Source: Microbacterium sp. 67-17 (GTDB lineage: Bacteria; Actinomycetota; Actinomycetes; Actinomycetales; Microbacteriaceae). From it: a DNA stretch of 64,000 bases. Made by a program: the position numbers and the translations under genes. Position 1 is the stretch's first letter; each line of letters begins with the position of its first letter. The stretch is from assembly GCF_001898325.1 (NCBI RefSeq), contig NZ_MKTR01000006.1:13610-77609 (forward strand), read 5' to 3'. Shown in pieces: positions 25,057 to 34,788 of the stretch. The notes beneath the pieces are model-generated. The model did not search any database. It worked only from the letters and a program-made list of their open reading frames with translations, and was not told the DNA's origin.

Positions 25057-25602
25057 ATGACGGCACGCGAGGCGGAATCGACGCCCAGCCTGACGGCAGA
25101 CCTCTTGTTCACCGACGGCCTTCCGGCCCTCGATGACGAGGTGGGCTACCGCGGAGCCGTCGCTGCGCGAGCTGCGGGAATCACGTATCGGCAGCTGGAC
25201 TACTGGGCTCGCACGGAACTCGTCGAGCCGACAGTGCGGGGAGCATCCGGTTCCGGGTCGCAGCGTCTCTACGGCTTCCGCGACATCCTCGTGCTCAAGC
25301 TCGTCAAGCGCCTGCTCGACACCGGCATATCGCTGCAGCAGATCCGCACCGCCGTCGAGCAGCTGCGCGCGGCCGGCATCCGTGATCTTGCCGGCACCAC
25401 GCTTATGAGCGATGGCGCCTCGGTCTACCTGTGCACGTCGAACGATGAGGTCATCGACCTTGTCAGCCGCGGCCAGGGCGTGTTCGGCATCGCCGTCGGC
25501 AAGGTGTGGCGTGAGGTCGAGTCGACGCTCGTCGAGTTCGACCCGCAGGCACCGGATGTCGTCGACGAGCTTTCTGCCCGGCGCGCCGCACGCTCAGCCT
25601 GA
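25057..25602 (+). CDS. MerR-family transcriptional regulator (Rv1830-like)
   Basis: The 181-residue protein has a MerR DNA-binding domain (YRGAVAARAAGITYRQLDYW, VEPTVRGASGSGSQRLYGFR and DILVLKLVKRLLDTGISLQQI) and a C-terminal domain with GVFGIAVGKVWREVESTLVEF. It is the second MerR gene after garA, as in the Rv1827-Rv1830 region, but the bifunctional nuclease gene that lies between in M. tuberculosis is absent. An upstream ATG at 25030 is in frame, but GGGGAGG just before ATG 25057 supports the shorter form. A TTGACA at 25025 is a possible -35. Its targets are unknown. Confidence 0.85.
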   Translation: MTAREAESTPSLTADLLFTDGLPALDDEVGYRGAVAARAAGITYRQLDYWARTELVEPTVRGASGSGSQRLYGFRDILVLKLVKRLLDTGISLQQIRTAVEQLRAAGIRDLAGTTLMSDGASVYLCTSNDEVIDLVSRGQGVFGIAVGKVWREVESTLVEFDPQAPDVVDELSARRAARSA

Positions 25603-25655
25603 GCGACCGTTCGCCGACGTCCCGGCCTTTGCCGCTGCATCCGCTCTGCCATTCG

Positions 25656-25722
25656 CGAGACTGCAACGTGCCCGCGAGACTGCGCGCTTCGGACGCACTC
25701 TGGCGGGAACGTTGCAGTTTCG
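25656..25722. repeat. Long imperfect palindrome with nested hairpin
   Basis: The left arm CGAGACTGCAACGTGCCCGC pairs with the right arm ending at 25722 (its core is ACGTTGCAGT), with two mismatches over about 20 bp. The loop holds a second near-hairpin around CGCTTCGGACG. It separates the convergent MerR and parA genes. It could be a bidirectional terminator or a REP-type palindromic unit. Confidence 0.75.
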
Positions 25723-25760
25723 TTGAGAGCGGTCTCCGCCGGAGCAGTGCTTCGGTGTGA

Positions 25761-26570
25761 TCAGGAAGCGGCGGCGTCGGGGGAGGGAATCCGACCCGTG
25801 CGCATGACGCGGTCCAGGATGGCGTCGAAATCCGCTGCAAGCTCTTGCGCCGAGTCGCCGGGCCAGATGTGGAGCGGCTTTGCCGCACCCTGAGCCTGCT
25901 GCAGCGACGTGCGCTCGGGAAGCTGGGGCGAGAGCACAAGCGGGCCGAACATCTCACGCAGTTCCTTGATGCGGAACTGGTGCTCGATCGATTGCGGGCG
26001 TACCCGGTTCACGACGATGCCGAGCGGCTGAAGACGGGGGGAGAGGCCGCGGCGGATCTCCTCGATCGCGCGCAGTGCCCGGTCGGCTGCCGCAACCGAG
26101 AACAGACCCGGTTCGGTGATGACGATCACGCGGTCGCTCGCCGCCCACGCCGTGCGCGTGAGCGCATTCAGCGAGGGTGCGCAGTCGATGAGGACGAGGT
26201 CGTAATCGGCCTCGATCGTCGCGAGCGCCTCCTCGAGCTTCCACACGTCGCGCACACTCGGGTGCGGGCCGTCGAAGTTGATCGCCGAGGGCGACCCGAT
26301 CATGACGTCGATCGTGCCGGGGTGGACCTTCGCCCAGCCGCTGGCGGTGATCGCCTGACGGACGACCTTCTCTTTCGGGTTGGCGAGAACGTCGGCGACG
26401 TTGAGCTTGCCGGCTACCTGGATGTCCATGCCCGTGGAGACATCCGACTGCGGGTCGAGATCCACCACGAGGGTGCGGACACCGCGGGCGAAGGCGGCGG
26501 AGGCAAGCCCCAGCGTGACAGTGGTCTTGCCGACACCACCCTTGAGCGAGCTCACCGACAGTACGTGCAC
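25761..26570 (-). CDS. ParA-family ATPase
   Basis: The 269-residue protein has the deviant Walker A of ParA/MinD proteins ([20 protein letters not shown], with both signature lysines), Walker A' VDLDPQSDVSTGM and Walker B VLIDCAPSLNALT. A segment ERTSLQQAQGAAKPLHIWPG near the end is typical of the ParA-like chromosome-partition group. No ParB gene or parS-like site is adjacent, so it is an orphan ATPase that may position another cargo. The start is GTG 26570, divergent from pyc by about 70 bp. Confidence 0.88.
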   Translation of the reverse strand: MHVLSVSSLKGGVGKTTVTLGLASAAFARGVRTLVVDLDPQSDVSTGMDIQVAGKLNVADVLANPKEKVVRQAITASGWAKVHPGTIDVMIGSPSAINFDGPHPSVRDVWKLEEALATIEADYDLVLIDCAPSLNALTRTAWAASDRVIVITEPGLFSVAAADRALRAIEEIRRGLSPRLQPLGIVVNRVRPQSIEHQFRIKELREMFGPLVLSPQLPERTSLQQAQGAAKPLHIWPGDSAQELAADFDAILDRVMRTGRIPSPDAAAS

Positions 26571-26641
26571 GAGGCTCTACGTTACCGTCCCCTAGGCTGG
26601 GTGCACACTCAGGCAAGCCCCGTCACAAACAGCGAGGTGTG

Positions 26642-29600
26642 ATGTTTCGCAAGATCCTGGTAGCAAACCGCGGCGAGATTGCGATCCGAGCATTCCGAGC
26701 AGCGTTCGAACTCGGAGCCCGCACCGTGGCGGTCTATCCGTACGAGGATCGCTATTCGCTGCACCGGCTCAAGGCCGATGAGGCTTACCAGATCGGTGAG
26801 CCGGGGCATCCGGTGCGCGCCTACCTGGATGTCGACGAGATCATCCGTGTCGCCCGAGAGAGCGGCGCCGACGCGATCTATCCCGGCTACGGTTTTCTCT
26901 CCGAAAACCCGGAGCTCGCCGAGAAAGCAGCGGCCGCCGGCATCACCTTCATCGGGCCTACCGCCGCCGTCCTCGAGATGGCCGGCAACAAGGTCACCGC
27001 GAAGCAGCATGCTGTGAGCGCCGGGGTGCCGGTGCTGCGGTCGACGGATGCCTCAGACGACGTCGATGCGCTCGTGGCGCAGTCGGCCGAGATCGGCTTC
27101 CCGATCTTCGTGAAGGCCGTCGCCGGCGGGGGTGGGCGCGGGATGCGTCGCGTCGAGACACCGGAGGAGCTGCCGCCAGCTCTTGCCGAGGCAATGCGTG
27201 AGGCTGGCAGCGCGTTCGGTGACTCGCGGGTGTTCCTCGAGCAGGCAGTGCAGCGCCCGCGGCACGTCGAGGTGCAGATCCTCGCCGACAGTGCGGGTCA
27301 CACGGTCCATCTGTTCGAGCGCGACTGCTCGGTGCAGCGGCGCCACCAGAAGGTGATCGAGATCGCGCCGGCGCCGAACCTCGACCCGACGATCCGCGAC
27401 GACCTGCACCGTTACGCCGTCGCCTTTGCCGAATCGATCGGTTACGAGAACGCGGGCACCGTCGAGTTCCTCCTCGAAACCGCGGGCCCCCGCACCGGCG
27501 AGGTCGTCTTCATCGAGATGAACCCCCGCATCCAGGTGGAGCACACCGTCACCGAAGAGGTGACGGATGTCGATCTCGTGCAGTCGCAGATGCTCATCGC
27601 CTCGGGGGTGAGCCTGGAGGAACTGGGACTGCGCCAGGAGAACATCCGGCTTCGGGGCGCCGCACTGCAGTGCCGCATCACGACCGAGGATCCGACGCAG
27701 GGCTTCCGCCCGGACACCGGCAAGATCACGACCTACCGGTCGCCGGGCGGTGCCGGCATCCGTCTTGACGGTGGCACGACCGCGGCAGGGTCCCAGATCA
27801 GCCCGCACTTCGACTCGATGCTCGCCAAGCTCACCTGCCGCGGACGTGACTTCGGCGCGGCGGTGCTGCGGGCCCGGCGTGCCCTCGCCGAGTTCCGCAT
27901 CCGGGGCGTCTCGACCAACATCCCGTTCCTGCAGGCTGTGCTCGAAGACCCGGCGTTTCTGGTCGGAGACCTCTCGACGGCGTTCATCGATGAGCGGCCC
28001 GAGCTGCTACGCGGGCGCGAGTCCAAGGACCGCGGCTCGAAGATGCTGAACTGGCTCGTTGACGTCACCGTCAACAGTCCCAACGGCGAAAACCCGGTGA
28101 CCGTCACCCCCGCGCTCAAGCTCCCCGCGGTCGACCTGACCCAGGAGCCGCCCGCCGGCTCGCGCCAGCGACTGCTCGAGCTGGGCCCCGAGCGGTTTGC
28201 CCGCGCGCTGCGCGAACAAACGCCGCTCGCCGTCACCGAGACGACCTTCCGCGATGCCCACCAGTCGCTGCTTGCCACGCGGGTGCGCACGAAGGACCTC
28301 GTCGCCGTAGCGCCCTACGTCGCCCGCCTCACGCCCGGGCTGTTCTCGGTCGAAGCGTGGGGCGGCGCCACCTACGACGTGGCGCTGCGCTTTCTCGGCG
28401 AGGACCCGTGGGAACGCCTGGATCGCCTTCGCGAGGCCCTGCCGAACGTCGCGATCCAGATGCTGCTGCGCGGGCGCAACACGGTGGGCTACACGCCGTA
28501 CCCGACCGAGGTCACCGACGCCTTCGTCGCCGAGGCAGCCGCCAGCGGTGTCGACATCTTCCGTATCTTCGACGCGCTCAACGACGTCTCGCAGATGCGT
28601 CCCGCGATCGACAGTGTGCTGGCCACCGGCACGGCTGTCGCTGAAGTCGCCATGTGTTACACCGGCGATCTGCTGAGCCCCACCGAGGACCTCTACACCC
28701 TCGACTACTACCTGCGGCTCGCCGATCAGATCGTCGCCTCCGGTGCTCATATCCTCGCGATCAAAGACATGGCCGGGCTGTTGCGGCCTGCTGCGGCATC
28801 CCGGCTCGTCACGGCGCTGCGCGACCGCTTCGACCTGCCCGTCCATGTCCACACGCACGACACCGCCGGTGGGCAGCTCGCGACGCTGCTGGCGGCATCG
28901 GCTGCAGGTGCGGATGCCGTCGATGCCGCAGCCGCACCGATGGCGGGAACCACGAGCCAGCCGTCCCTGTCGGCGCTCGTGGCTGCCCTTGCCAACACCG
29001 ACCGGGACACCGGAATCGACCTGGCGGCGGCATCCGATCTGGAACCGTACTGGGAGGCCGTGCGGCACCTGTACCGCCCGTTCGAGTCCGGTCTTCCGGG
29101 CCCGACCGGCCGGGTCTATCGGCACGAGATCCCTGGCGGGCAGCTCTCGAACCTGCGCCAGCAGGCGATCGCGCTGGGACTTGCCGAGGACTTCGAACTC
29201 ATCGAAGACCTGTACGCAGCAGCCAACGACATCCTGGGGCGCGTTCCCAAGGTGACCCCGTCGTCGAAGGTGGTCGGCGATCTGGCGCTTCACCTCGCCG
29301 CCGTCAAGGCCGACCCCGCCGACTTCGCGGCGAACCCCGAACGCTACGACATCCCGGACTCGGTCGTCGGCTTCATGGCCGGTGAACTTGGGGATCTTCC
29401 GGGTGGCTGGCCCGAGCCGTTCCGCTCGAAGGTGCTGCAGGGGCGTGAGCACCACGTCGGATCGGCGTCGCTGGGCGCCGAGGATGCCGAGAAGCTCGCC
29501 GGGTCATCCACCGAGCGCCGCACGACACTCAATCGGCTGCTGTTCCCGGCGCCGACCAAGGAGTTCGAGCGCATTCGCGACACGTTCGGCGATCTCAGCG

Positions 29601-30049
29601 TGCTCGACACCGTCGACTATCTCTACGGGCTCGAGCACGGGGCAGAACACGTCGTCGAGATCGAGCGCGGCGTGCAGCTGTTCGTGGGGCTGGAAGCGAT
29701 CGGTGAGGCCGACGAGAAGGGCATGCGAACGGTCATGACCACGCTCAACGGCCAGCTTCGCCCCGTCTTCGTGCGCGACCGCAGCATCGCGGTCGAGGCC
29801 CGTCAGGCCGAGAAAGCCGACACCTCGAAGCCCGGCCAGGTTGCTGCACCGTTCGCGGGTGTCGTGACCCTGAAGATCGCCGAGGGCGACCGGGTTTCCG
29901 CGGGTCAGCCGGTGGCGTCGATCGAGGCGATGAAGATGGAGGCAGCCATCACTTCGCCGGTCGACGGCGTCGTCGAACGCGTCGTGATCGGGTCGCCGCA
30001 GCAGGTCGACGCTGGGGATCTTTTGCTCGTCGTGCGACCCGCCGGATAG
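26642..30049 (+). CDS. pyc: Pyruvate carboxylase
   Basis: The 1135-residue enzyme turns pyruvate into oxaloacetate, the main anaplerotic step. Order of domains: biotin carboxylase (1-450) with YPGYGFLSENPELAEK, the ATP-grasp loop GGGGRGMRRV and EMNPRIQVEHTVTEEVT; carboxyltransferase (about 530-800) with FRDAHQSLLATRVRT, the metal ligands HVHTHDTAGG and the biotinylable-domain lysine K1098 in EAMKMEAAI. Complete for the family. ATG 26642 is preferred over GTG 26639 because GCGAGG lies 5-9 nt upstream. Two ParA-like genes flank it. Confidence 0.97.
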   Translation: MFRKILVANRGEIAIRAFRAAFELGARTVAVYPYEDRYSLHRLKADEAYQIGEPGHPVRAYLDVDEIIRVARESGADAIYPGYGFLSENPELAEKAAAAGITFIGPTAAVLEMAGNKVTAKQHAVSAGVPVLRSTDASDDVDALVAQSAEIGFPIFVKAVAGGGGRGMRRVETPEELPPALAEAMREAGSAFGDSRVFLEQAVQRPRHVEVQILADSAGHTVHLFERDCSVQRRHQKVIEIAPAPNLDPTIRDDLHRYAVAFAESIGYENAGTVEFLLETAGPRTGEVVFIEMNPRIQVEHTVTEEVTDVDLVQSQMLIASGVSLEELGLRQENIRLRGAALQCRITTEDPTQGFRPDTGKITTYRSPGGAGIRLDGGTTAAGSQISPHFDSMLAKLTCRGRDFGAAVLRARRALAEFRIRGVSTNIPFLQAVLEDPAFLVGDLSTAFIDERPELLRGRESKDRGSKMLNWLVDVTVNSPNGENPVTVTPALKLPAVDLTQEPPAGSRQRLLELGPERFARALREQTPLAVTETTFRDAHQSLLATRVRTKDLVAVAPYVARLTPGLFSVEAWGGATYDVALRFLGEDPWERLDRLREALPNVAIQMLLRGRNTVGYTPYPTEVTDAFVAEAAASGVDIFRIFDALNDVSQMRPAIDSVLATGTAVAEVAMCYTGDLLSPTEDLYTLDYYLRLADQIVASGAHILAIKDMAGLLRPAAASRLVTALRDRFDLPVHVHTHDTAGGQLATLLAASAAGADAVDAAAAPMAGTTSQPSLSALVAALANTDRDTGIDLAAASDLEPYWEAVRHLYRPFESGLPGPTGRVYRHEIPGGQLSNLRQQAIALGLAEDFELIEDLYAAANDILGRVPKVTPSSKVVGDLALHLAAVKADPADFAANPERYDIPDSVVGFMAGELGDLPGGWPEPFRSKVLQGREHHVGSASLGAEDAEKLAGSSTERRTTLNRLLFPAPTKEFERIRDTFGDLSVLDTVDYLYGLEHGAEHVVEIERGVQLFVGLEAIGEADEKGMRTVMTTLNGQLRPVFVRDRSIAVEARQAEKADTSKPGQVAAPFAGVVTLKIAEGDRVSAGQPVASIEAMKMEAAITSPVDGVVERVVIGSPQQVDAGDLLLVVRPAG

Positions 30050-30095
30050 CCTGAGGGGTGGCGCATCGCCGCCACAACGACGGCAGGGAGAGCAC

Positions 30096-31523
30096 GTGGC
30101 AGATCGATCGGACCCGGAACGGGCGGAGACCGAAGAGCACGGCATCCTCGACGAGGAGCGCGTCGACACCTCCGGAATCTTCCTCGGCGGGTCGACCGCG
30201 CAGGTCGATGTGACCCTTCCGGTGCCCGCAGATGACGACGACGCCATCGACGAGGACTTCGACGAGACGGCGGGGCAGGGGCGCATCGCGGCAGCCCTCG
30301 GCACCGCCGTCCACACCGACACAGCGGAAGCCGAGATCATCGACGACGTCGAGGAAACCGCGGCGGAGCAGACCGATACCGACACCCACGACGCAGGTAT
30401 CGAGGATGCCGTGGAGGACGCACTGGAGGACGCCGTGGCAGCCCACGAATCCGAGCCCGCAGCCCCCACCAACCGGATCGCCGTTCCCGTGGCTCAGCCC
30501 GTTCGCGCGGTGGAGCAGTCGCCGGTGGCCTTCGATGTGACGCTCGCCTCGAAGCGGCTGGGCGAACTGGAGGTCAGTCGGGAGGGGGCAGATGTGCTCA
30601 CCGCCGACCGGCTTCTGGATCCGCACCACGTCGCGAAGGTCGAACCCGAAGGATTCTGGCAGAGCGTGTTGTACCGGGCATCGGGCTCTTTGATCAACGT
30701 CGGCGACAGCAAGAAGGCCCGTGAGCGCAAGGAACTGACTCGGCGCATCGCTGCGCCGCTGCCGGGCGGCGCACGCTTCGTGCCCGTCCTCAGCCGCAAG
30801 GGCGGAGTCGGCAAGACCACCGTGACGACGCTTCTCGGGATGGCGCTCGCTGATGCACGCGACGACCGCGTCGTGGCTGTGGATGCGAACCCCGACCGCG
30901 GCACGCTCGCTGAGCGCATCGCCCGCACCAGCGGCAAGACGATCCGCGATCTGGTGCGCATCAAGGACGAGGTCGTCGGTTACAACGACCTTTCGACGAT
31001 CGTCGCGCGCGACGAGACGCGCCTTGACGTCCTCGCCTCGGATGCCGACCCGCGCGTCTCGGAGGCTTTCGGTGACGACGACTACCGCGCCGCTGCCGAG
31101 GTGGCCGCGCACTACTACTCGGTCGTGCTCACCGACACCGGAACCGGCATCGTCCACTCCGTGATGTCAGCAACCCTCGAACGTGCCGACTCGCTGGTGG
31201 TGGTTGCAGGTCTCAGCATCGACGAGGCGCGCCTGGCGTCCGAGACTCTGACATGGCTCGAGACCAACGGTTACGGCGATCGCGTGCGTAACGCCGTCGT
31301 CGTGCTCAACACGACGCGACCCGGTTCGCCGCTCGTGCGGGCCGACGAGGTCGAGGCCCACTTCCGCACGCGCGTTCGCTCCGTCATCCGCATGCCGTAC
31401 GACTCCCACATCGCGTCGGGAGCCGCGATCGGCTTCCACGAGATCCACCCGGCGACCCGGGAAGCTGCCCGTCAGCTGGCCGCAGCGGTCGTTGAGTCGC
31501 TGCGCGTTCCGGCGACGGTCTGA
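30096..31523 (+). CDS. MinD/ParA-like ATPase with acidic N-terminal tail
   Basis: The 475-residue protein has about 140 acidic, Ala/Asp/Glu-rich residues (likely disordered), a linker with [17 protein letters not shown], and a C-terminal ATPase with deviant Walker [33 protein letters not shown] and the Walker B-like [14 protein letters not shown]. This layout is seen in actinobacterial MinD-like ATPases near ESX/type VII secretion genes, though no such genes are in the window. GTG 30096 has GGCAGGGAG upstream. It is followed by def after 7 nt, so they may be cotranscribed. Membrane or secretion partner unknown. Confidence 0.8.
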   Translation: MADRSDPERAETEEHGILDEERVDTSGIFLGGSTAQVDVTLPVPADDDDAIDEDFDETAGQGRIAAALGTAVHTDTAEAEIIDDVEETAAEQTDTDTHDAGIEDAVEDALEDAVAAHESEPAAPTNRIAVPVAQPVRAVEQSPVAFDVTLASKRLGELEVSREGADVLTADRLLDPHHVAKVEPEGFWQSVLYRASGSLINVGDSKKARERKELTRRIAAPLPGGARFVPVLSRKGGVGKTTVTTLLGMALADARDDRVVAVDANPDRGTLAERIARTSGKTIRDLVRIKDEVVGYNDLSTIVARDETRLDVLASDADPRVSEAFGDDDYRAAAEVAAHYYSVVLTDTGTGIVHSVMSATLERADSLVVVAGLSIDEARLASETLTWLETNGYGDRVRNAVVVLNTTRPGSPLVRADEVEAHFRTRVRSVIRMPYDSHIASGAAIGFHEIHPATREAARQLAAAVVESLRVPATV

Positions 31524-31530
31524 GGCTCGT

Positions 31531-32022
31531 ATGGCAGTTCGTCCCATCCGGGTGTTCGGTGACCCCGTTCTGAAGTCCCCGAGCGCCCCGATCGAGCAGA
31601 TCGACGAGGGCACCAAGGCTCTGGTCGTCGACCTGCTCGACACTGTCGCCCTGCCGGGGCGCGCGGGTGTGGCCGCCCCCCAGATCGGCGTGGGCGTGCG
31701 GGCGTTCAGCTACAACGTGGACGGCGAGATCGGGTATGTCCTGAATCCCGTGCTCGTCTCGGTGTCGGGGGAGCCCGAGTTCGTGGGTGAGGGATGCCTT
31801 TCGGTGCCGGGCCTGTGGCACGACACGCTGCGCTATCCGCACGCTGTCGTTCACGGCATCGATCTCGATGGCAATCCCGTGGTGCTCAAGGGTGAGGGAC
31901 TCATGGCTCAGGCGCTGCAGCACGAGACCGATCACCTCGACGGGACGCTCTACCTCGACCGGCTGGACCCCGCGCGTCGCAAGCAAGCGATGCGCGAGGT
32001 CCGCGAGTCGGACTGGTTCTAG
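31531..32022 (+). CDS. def: Peptide deformylase
   Basis: The 163-residue metalloenzyme removes the formyl group from new proteins. The three family motifs are present: [11 protein letters not shown] (motif I), EGCLSVP with the metal Cys (motif II) and QHETDHLDG with the two metal His and the catalytic Glu (motif III). ATG 31531 starts 7 nt after the ATPase stop. Length is typical of short actinobacterial deformylases. It overlaps nothing else and ends 22 nt from the convergent fadD. Confidence 0.95.
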   Translation: MAVRPIRVFGDPVLKSPSAPIEQIDEGTKALVVDLLDTVALPGRAGVAAPQIGVGVRAFSYNVDGEIGYVLNPVLVSVSGEPEFVGEGCLSVPGLWHDTLRYPHAVVHGIDLDGNPVVLKGEGLMAQALQHETDHLDGTLYLDRLDPARRKQAMREVRESDWF

Positions 32023-32044
32023 TCCCGCCAGAGGGTGGTGTCGG

Positions 32045-33871
32045 TCAGGACAGCGACAGGTTCGAGGTCGAGACCGGCACCGAGTACAGCTCCTCGATGT
32101 GGTCGCCGAAGTCGGCCATGATCACATTGCGCTTGATGCTCATCTTCGGAGTAAGGTGACCGCTTGCCTCGGTCCACTCCGTGGGCAGGATGACGAACTT
32201 GCGGATCGACTCGGCGCGGGAGACGAACGCGTTGGCGCGGTCGATGGCCTTCTGCACCTCGGCGCGGACCGCGTCGTTGGTTGCCGCTTCCTCGAGAGAG
32301 ATGTCGCCCGGGAGTCCGTTGTTGGACAGCCACGTCGGCAGCATCTCGGGGTCGAGGGTCACCAGGGCCGAGATGAACGGCTTCTGGTCGCCGACCACGA
32401 CCACCTGCCCGACGATCGGGTTCGCCCGAATCGGATCTTCCAGCGCTGCCGGAGCCACATTCTTGCCGCCTGCCGTGACGATGATCTCCTTCTTGCGGCC
32501 GGTGATTCGCAGGAAGCCGTCCTTGTCGAAGGCCCCGATGTCACCGGTCTTGAACCACTCGCCGTCGAATGCAGCAGCTGTCGCCTCGGGGTTGCGCCAG
32601 TACTCCTGGAAGACGTTGATGCCCCGCACCTCGATCTCGCCGTCGTCAGCGGTTCGCACGCCCACACCGGGGAGCACCGGACCGACAGTTCCGATCCGGG
32701 ACTTTCCGGGTAGGTTCACCGTCGCGGGGGCCGTGGTCTCGGTCAAGCCGTAGCCCTCGAGGATGTCGACGCCGAGGCTGTGGAAGAAGTGGCCGAGGCG
32801 CTCACCCAGCGGCGCGGAACCCGACACCGCGTACTCGACGCGGCCGCCCATCGCTTCACGGAGCTTGGAGTAGACGAGCTTGTCGAAGAGGCGGAACTTC
32901 AGGCCCATCATGAACGGGACCTTGCGTCCTTCCTGCACGTACTTGGAGTGCTCGATCGCGGTGTGCGCTGCGGAGCGGAAGATCTTTCCCTTACCGCCTG
33001 CCTCGGCCTTCTGCTCCGCGGAGTTGTAGACCTTCTCGAACACGCGAGGCACCGCCAGCAGGTAGCTGGGCTTGAACGATCCGAGCGCCGGAAGCAGCTG
33101 CTTCGTGTCGGGCTGGTGGCCGGTCTTGACGCCCGCGTGGACATTCAGCATGGAGATGAACCGCGCGAAAATGTGCGCCGTCGTGATGAACAGGAGTGTG
33201 GACGCGCCAGGCTTGGCGACGACCTCCTTCAGCGCCTCAGCCGAGTTGCGAGAAAGCTCGACGAAGTTGCTGTGGGTCAGCACACAGCCCTTGGGGCGTC
33301 CGGTCGAGCCCGACGTGTAGATCAGCGTCGCGATGTCGGCGCCCACGGCAAGCGACCGGCGTCGCTCGATCTCGTCATCCGTGACGGTCTTGCCCTGCTC
33401 GACGAGAGCGTCGAGGTCGCCCTTGTGCATCGCCCACGTCGATCGCACGGTGGGCAGCTCAGCGAGCGCCTCCTGCAGACGGGCCTCGTGGTCGGCGGAC
33501 TCGCAGATGCAGGCAACGGCGCCCGAATCCGAGAGGTTCCACGCGATCTGCGTCGGGGAGCTGGTCTCGTAGATCGGGACCATGACGGCGCCCGCGAAGA
33601 AGATCGCGAAGTCCACCAGGGTCCACTCGTACGTCGTGCGGGCGATGAAGCCCACCTTGTCGCCGGGCTCGATGCCACCGGCAACCAGACCTTTCGCGAG
33701 TGCGACCACCTGGTTCAGGAAGTCGGATGCGGTGATGTCTCGCCATCCGCTGCCGTCGGGAACGGCGAACAGCGCCAATTGCGGCGTCTTCTTCACCCGC
33801 TCCACGAGCAGATCGGTGACGTTGGCCTGCGGATCGGGGGCCACGACCGCGGGGGTATCGAACTGAACCAC
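32045..33871 (-). CDS. Long-chain acyl-CoA synthetase (FadD15-like)
   Basis: The 608-residue AMP-forming ligase activates fatty acids to acyl-CoA. It has the AMP-binding loop TLIYTSGSTGRPKGCVLTH, the AMP-site motif EGYGLTETTAPATVN and the hinge-proximal FKTGDIGAFDKDGFLRITGRKKE. The final domain has the catalytic region LTPKMSIKRN. GTG 33871 is used, with AAGGAG 7 nt upstream. Position next to plsC and aroG matches FadD15 (Rv2187) in mycobacteria as I remember it. Together with PlsC it would feed membrane lipid synthesis. Confidence 0.93.
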   Translation of the reverse strand: MVQFDTPAVVAPDPQANVTDLLVERVKKTPQLALFAVPDGSGWRDITASDFLNQVVALAKGLVAGGIEPGDKVGFIARTTYEWTLVDFAIFFAGAVMVPIYETSSPTQIAWNLSDSGAVACICESADHEARLQEALAELPTVRSTWAMHKGDLDALVEQGKTVTDDEIERRRSLAVGADIATLIYTSGSTGRPKGCVLTHSNFVELSRNSAEALKEVVAKPGASTLLFITTAHIFARFISMLNVHAGVKTGHQPDTKQLLPALGSFKPSYLLAVPRVFEKVYNSAEQKAEAGGKGKIFRSAAHTAIEHSKYVQEGRKVPFMMGLKFRLFDKLVYSKLREAMGGRVEYAVSGSAPLGERLGHFFHSLGVDILEGYGLTETTAPATVNLPGKSRIGTVGPVLPGVGVRTADDGEIEVRGINVFQEYWRNPEATAAAFDGEWFKTGDIGAFDKDGFLRITGRKKEIIVTAGGKNVAPAALEDPIRANPIVGQVVVVGDQKPFISALVTLDPEMLPTWLSNNGLPGDISLEEAATNDAVRAEVQKAIDRANAFVSRAESIRKFVILPTEWTEASGHLTPKMSIKRNVIMADFGDHIEELYSVPVSTSNLSLS

Positions 33872-34061
33872 GGCAACTCCTTCGGTACCGGTGAAAAGCG
33901 GATCGGTTGACCGCCAATGCTACCGGATGAGACTCGATCTCAGGTCGGATGACACCACGTTCCACCCCGGATCCTGCCGGTTCATTCCCGGGTCACCATG
34001 GTCTCGGGACGAGAGTAGGGCGTGACTAGACTTCAGTGGCGTCGGCGACGGGGAAAGGAGC

Positions 34062-34784
34062 GTGCGAGCGGTGTTCTACTGGCTCATGAAGTACGTGGTC
34101 ATCGGCCCCATCGTCAAGGCGATCTTCCGCCCCTGGATCGTGGGTCGTCGCAACATCCCCAAGACAGGGGCCGCGATCCTCGCGAGCAACCACCTCTCAT
34201 TCGCGGACTCGATCTTCCTTCCGCTGATGATCGACCGGCCCGTCACCTTTCTCGCCAAGAGTGACTACTTCACCGGCAAGGGCATCAAAGGCTGGGCGAC
34301 CCGGGTCTTCTTCAAAGCAACCGGACAGTTGCCGATCGACCGCTCCGGCGGGAAGGCATCCGAGGCATCCCTCAATACGGGACTTCAGGTCCTCGGCAGG
34401 GGAGACCTTCTCGGAATCTATCCGGAGGGCACCCGCAGCCCCGACGGGCAGCTCTATAGGGGACGGACCGGAATCGCCCGGATGGCGCTCGAAGCGCGCG
34501 TACCGGTCGTACCGTGCGTCATGGTCGACACTGACACGATGATGCCGATCGGCCAGCGGGTCCCGAACGTCGTCCGCGTCGGCGTCGTCATCGGTGAGCC
34601 CCTCGATTTCTCCCGCTTCCACGGGATGGAGGGGGATCGCTACATCCTCCGTTCCATCACCGACGAGATCATGGTTGCGTTGCAGCGTCTGGGGGAGCAG
34701 AAGTACGACGATGTGTACGCATCGACGGTCAAGGACCGTGCTTTGCCGACGCGGTCTGAGCAGGTTCTCGCCCCGATAGACTGA
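34062..34784 (+). CDS. 1-Acyl-glycerol-3-phosphate acyltransferase (PlsC-like)
   Basis: The 240-residue protein has the acyltransferase block I NHLSFAD (HX4D catalytic pair), block II GQLPIDRSGGKAS, block III YPEGTRSPDGQLYRGRTG and block IV VVPCVMV. It should transfer an acyl group to lysophosphatidic acid at the membrane. It starts at GTG 34062, with AAAGGAG about 15 nt upstream, and is followed by aroG after 4 nt. It corresponds by position to Rv2182c. The divergent fadD across 190 bp supplies acyl-CoA. Confidence 0.9.
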   Translation: MRAVFYWLMKYVVIGPIVKAIFRPWIVGRRNIPKTGAAILASNHLSFADSIFLPLMIDRPVTFLAKSDYFTGKGIKGWATRVFFKATGQLPIDRSGGKASEASLNTGLQVLGRGDLLGIYPEGTRSPDGQLYRGRTGIARMALEARVPVVPCVMVDTDTMMPIGQRVPNVVRVGVVIGEPLDFSRFHGMEGDRYILRSITDEIMVALQRLGEQKYDDVYASTVKDRALPTRSEQVLAPID

Positions 34785-34788
34785 GCGG

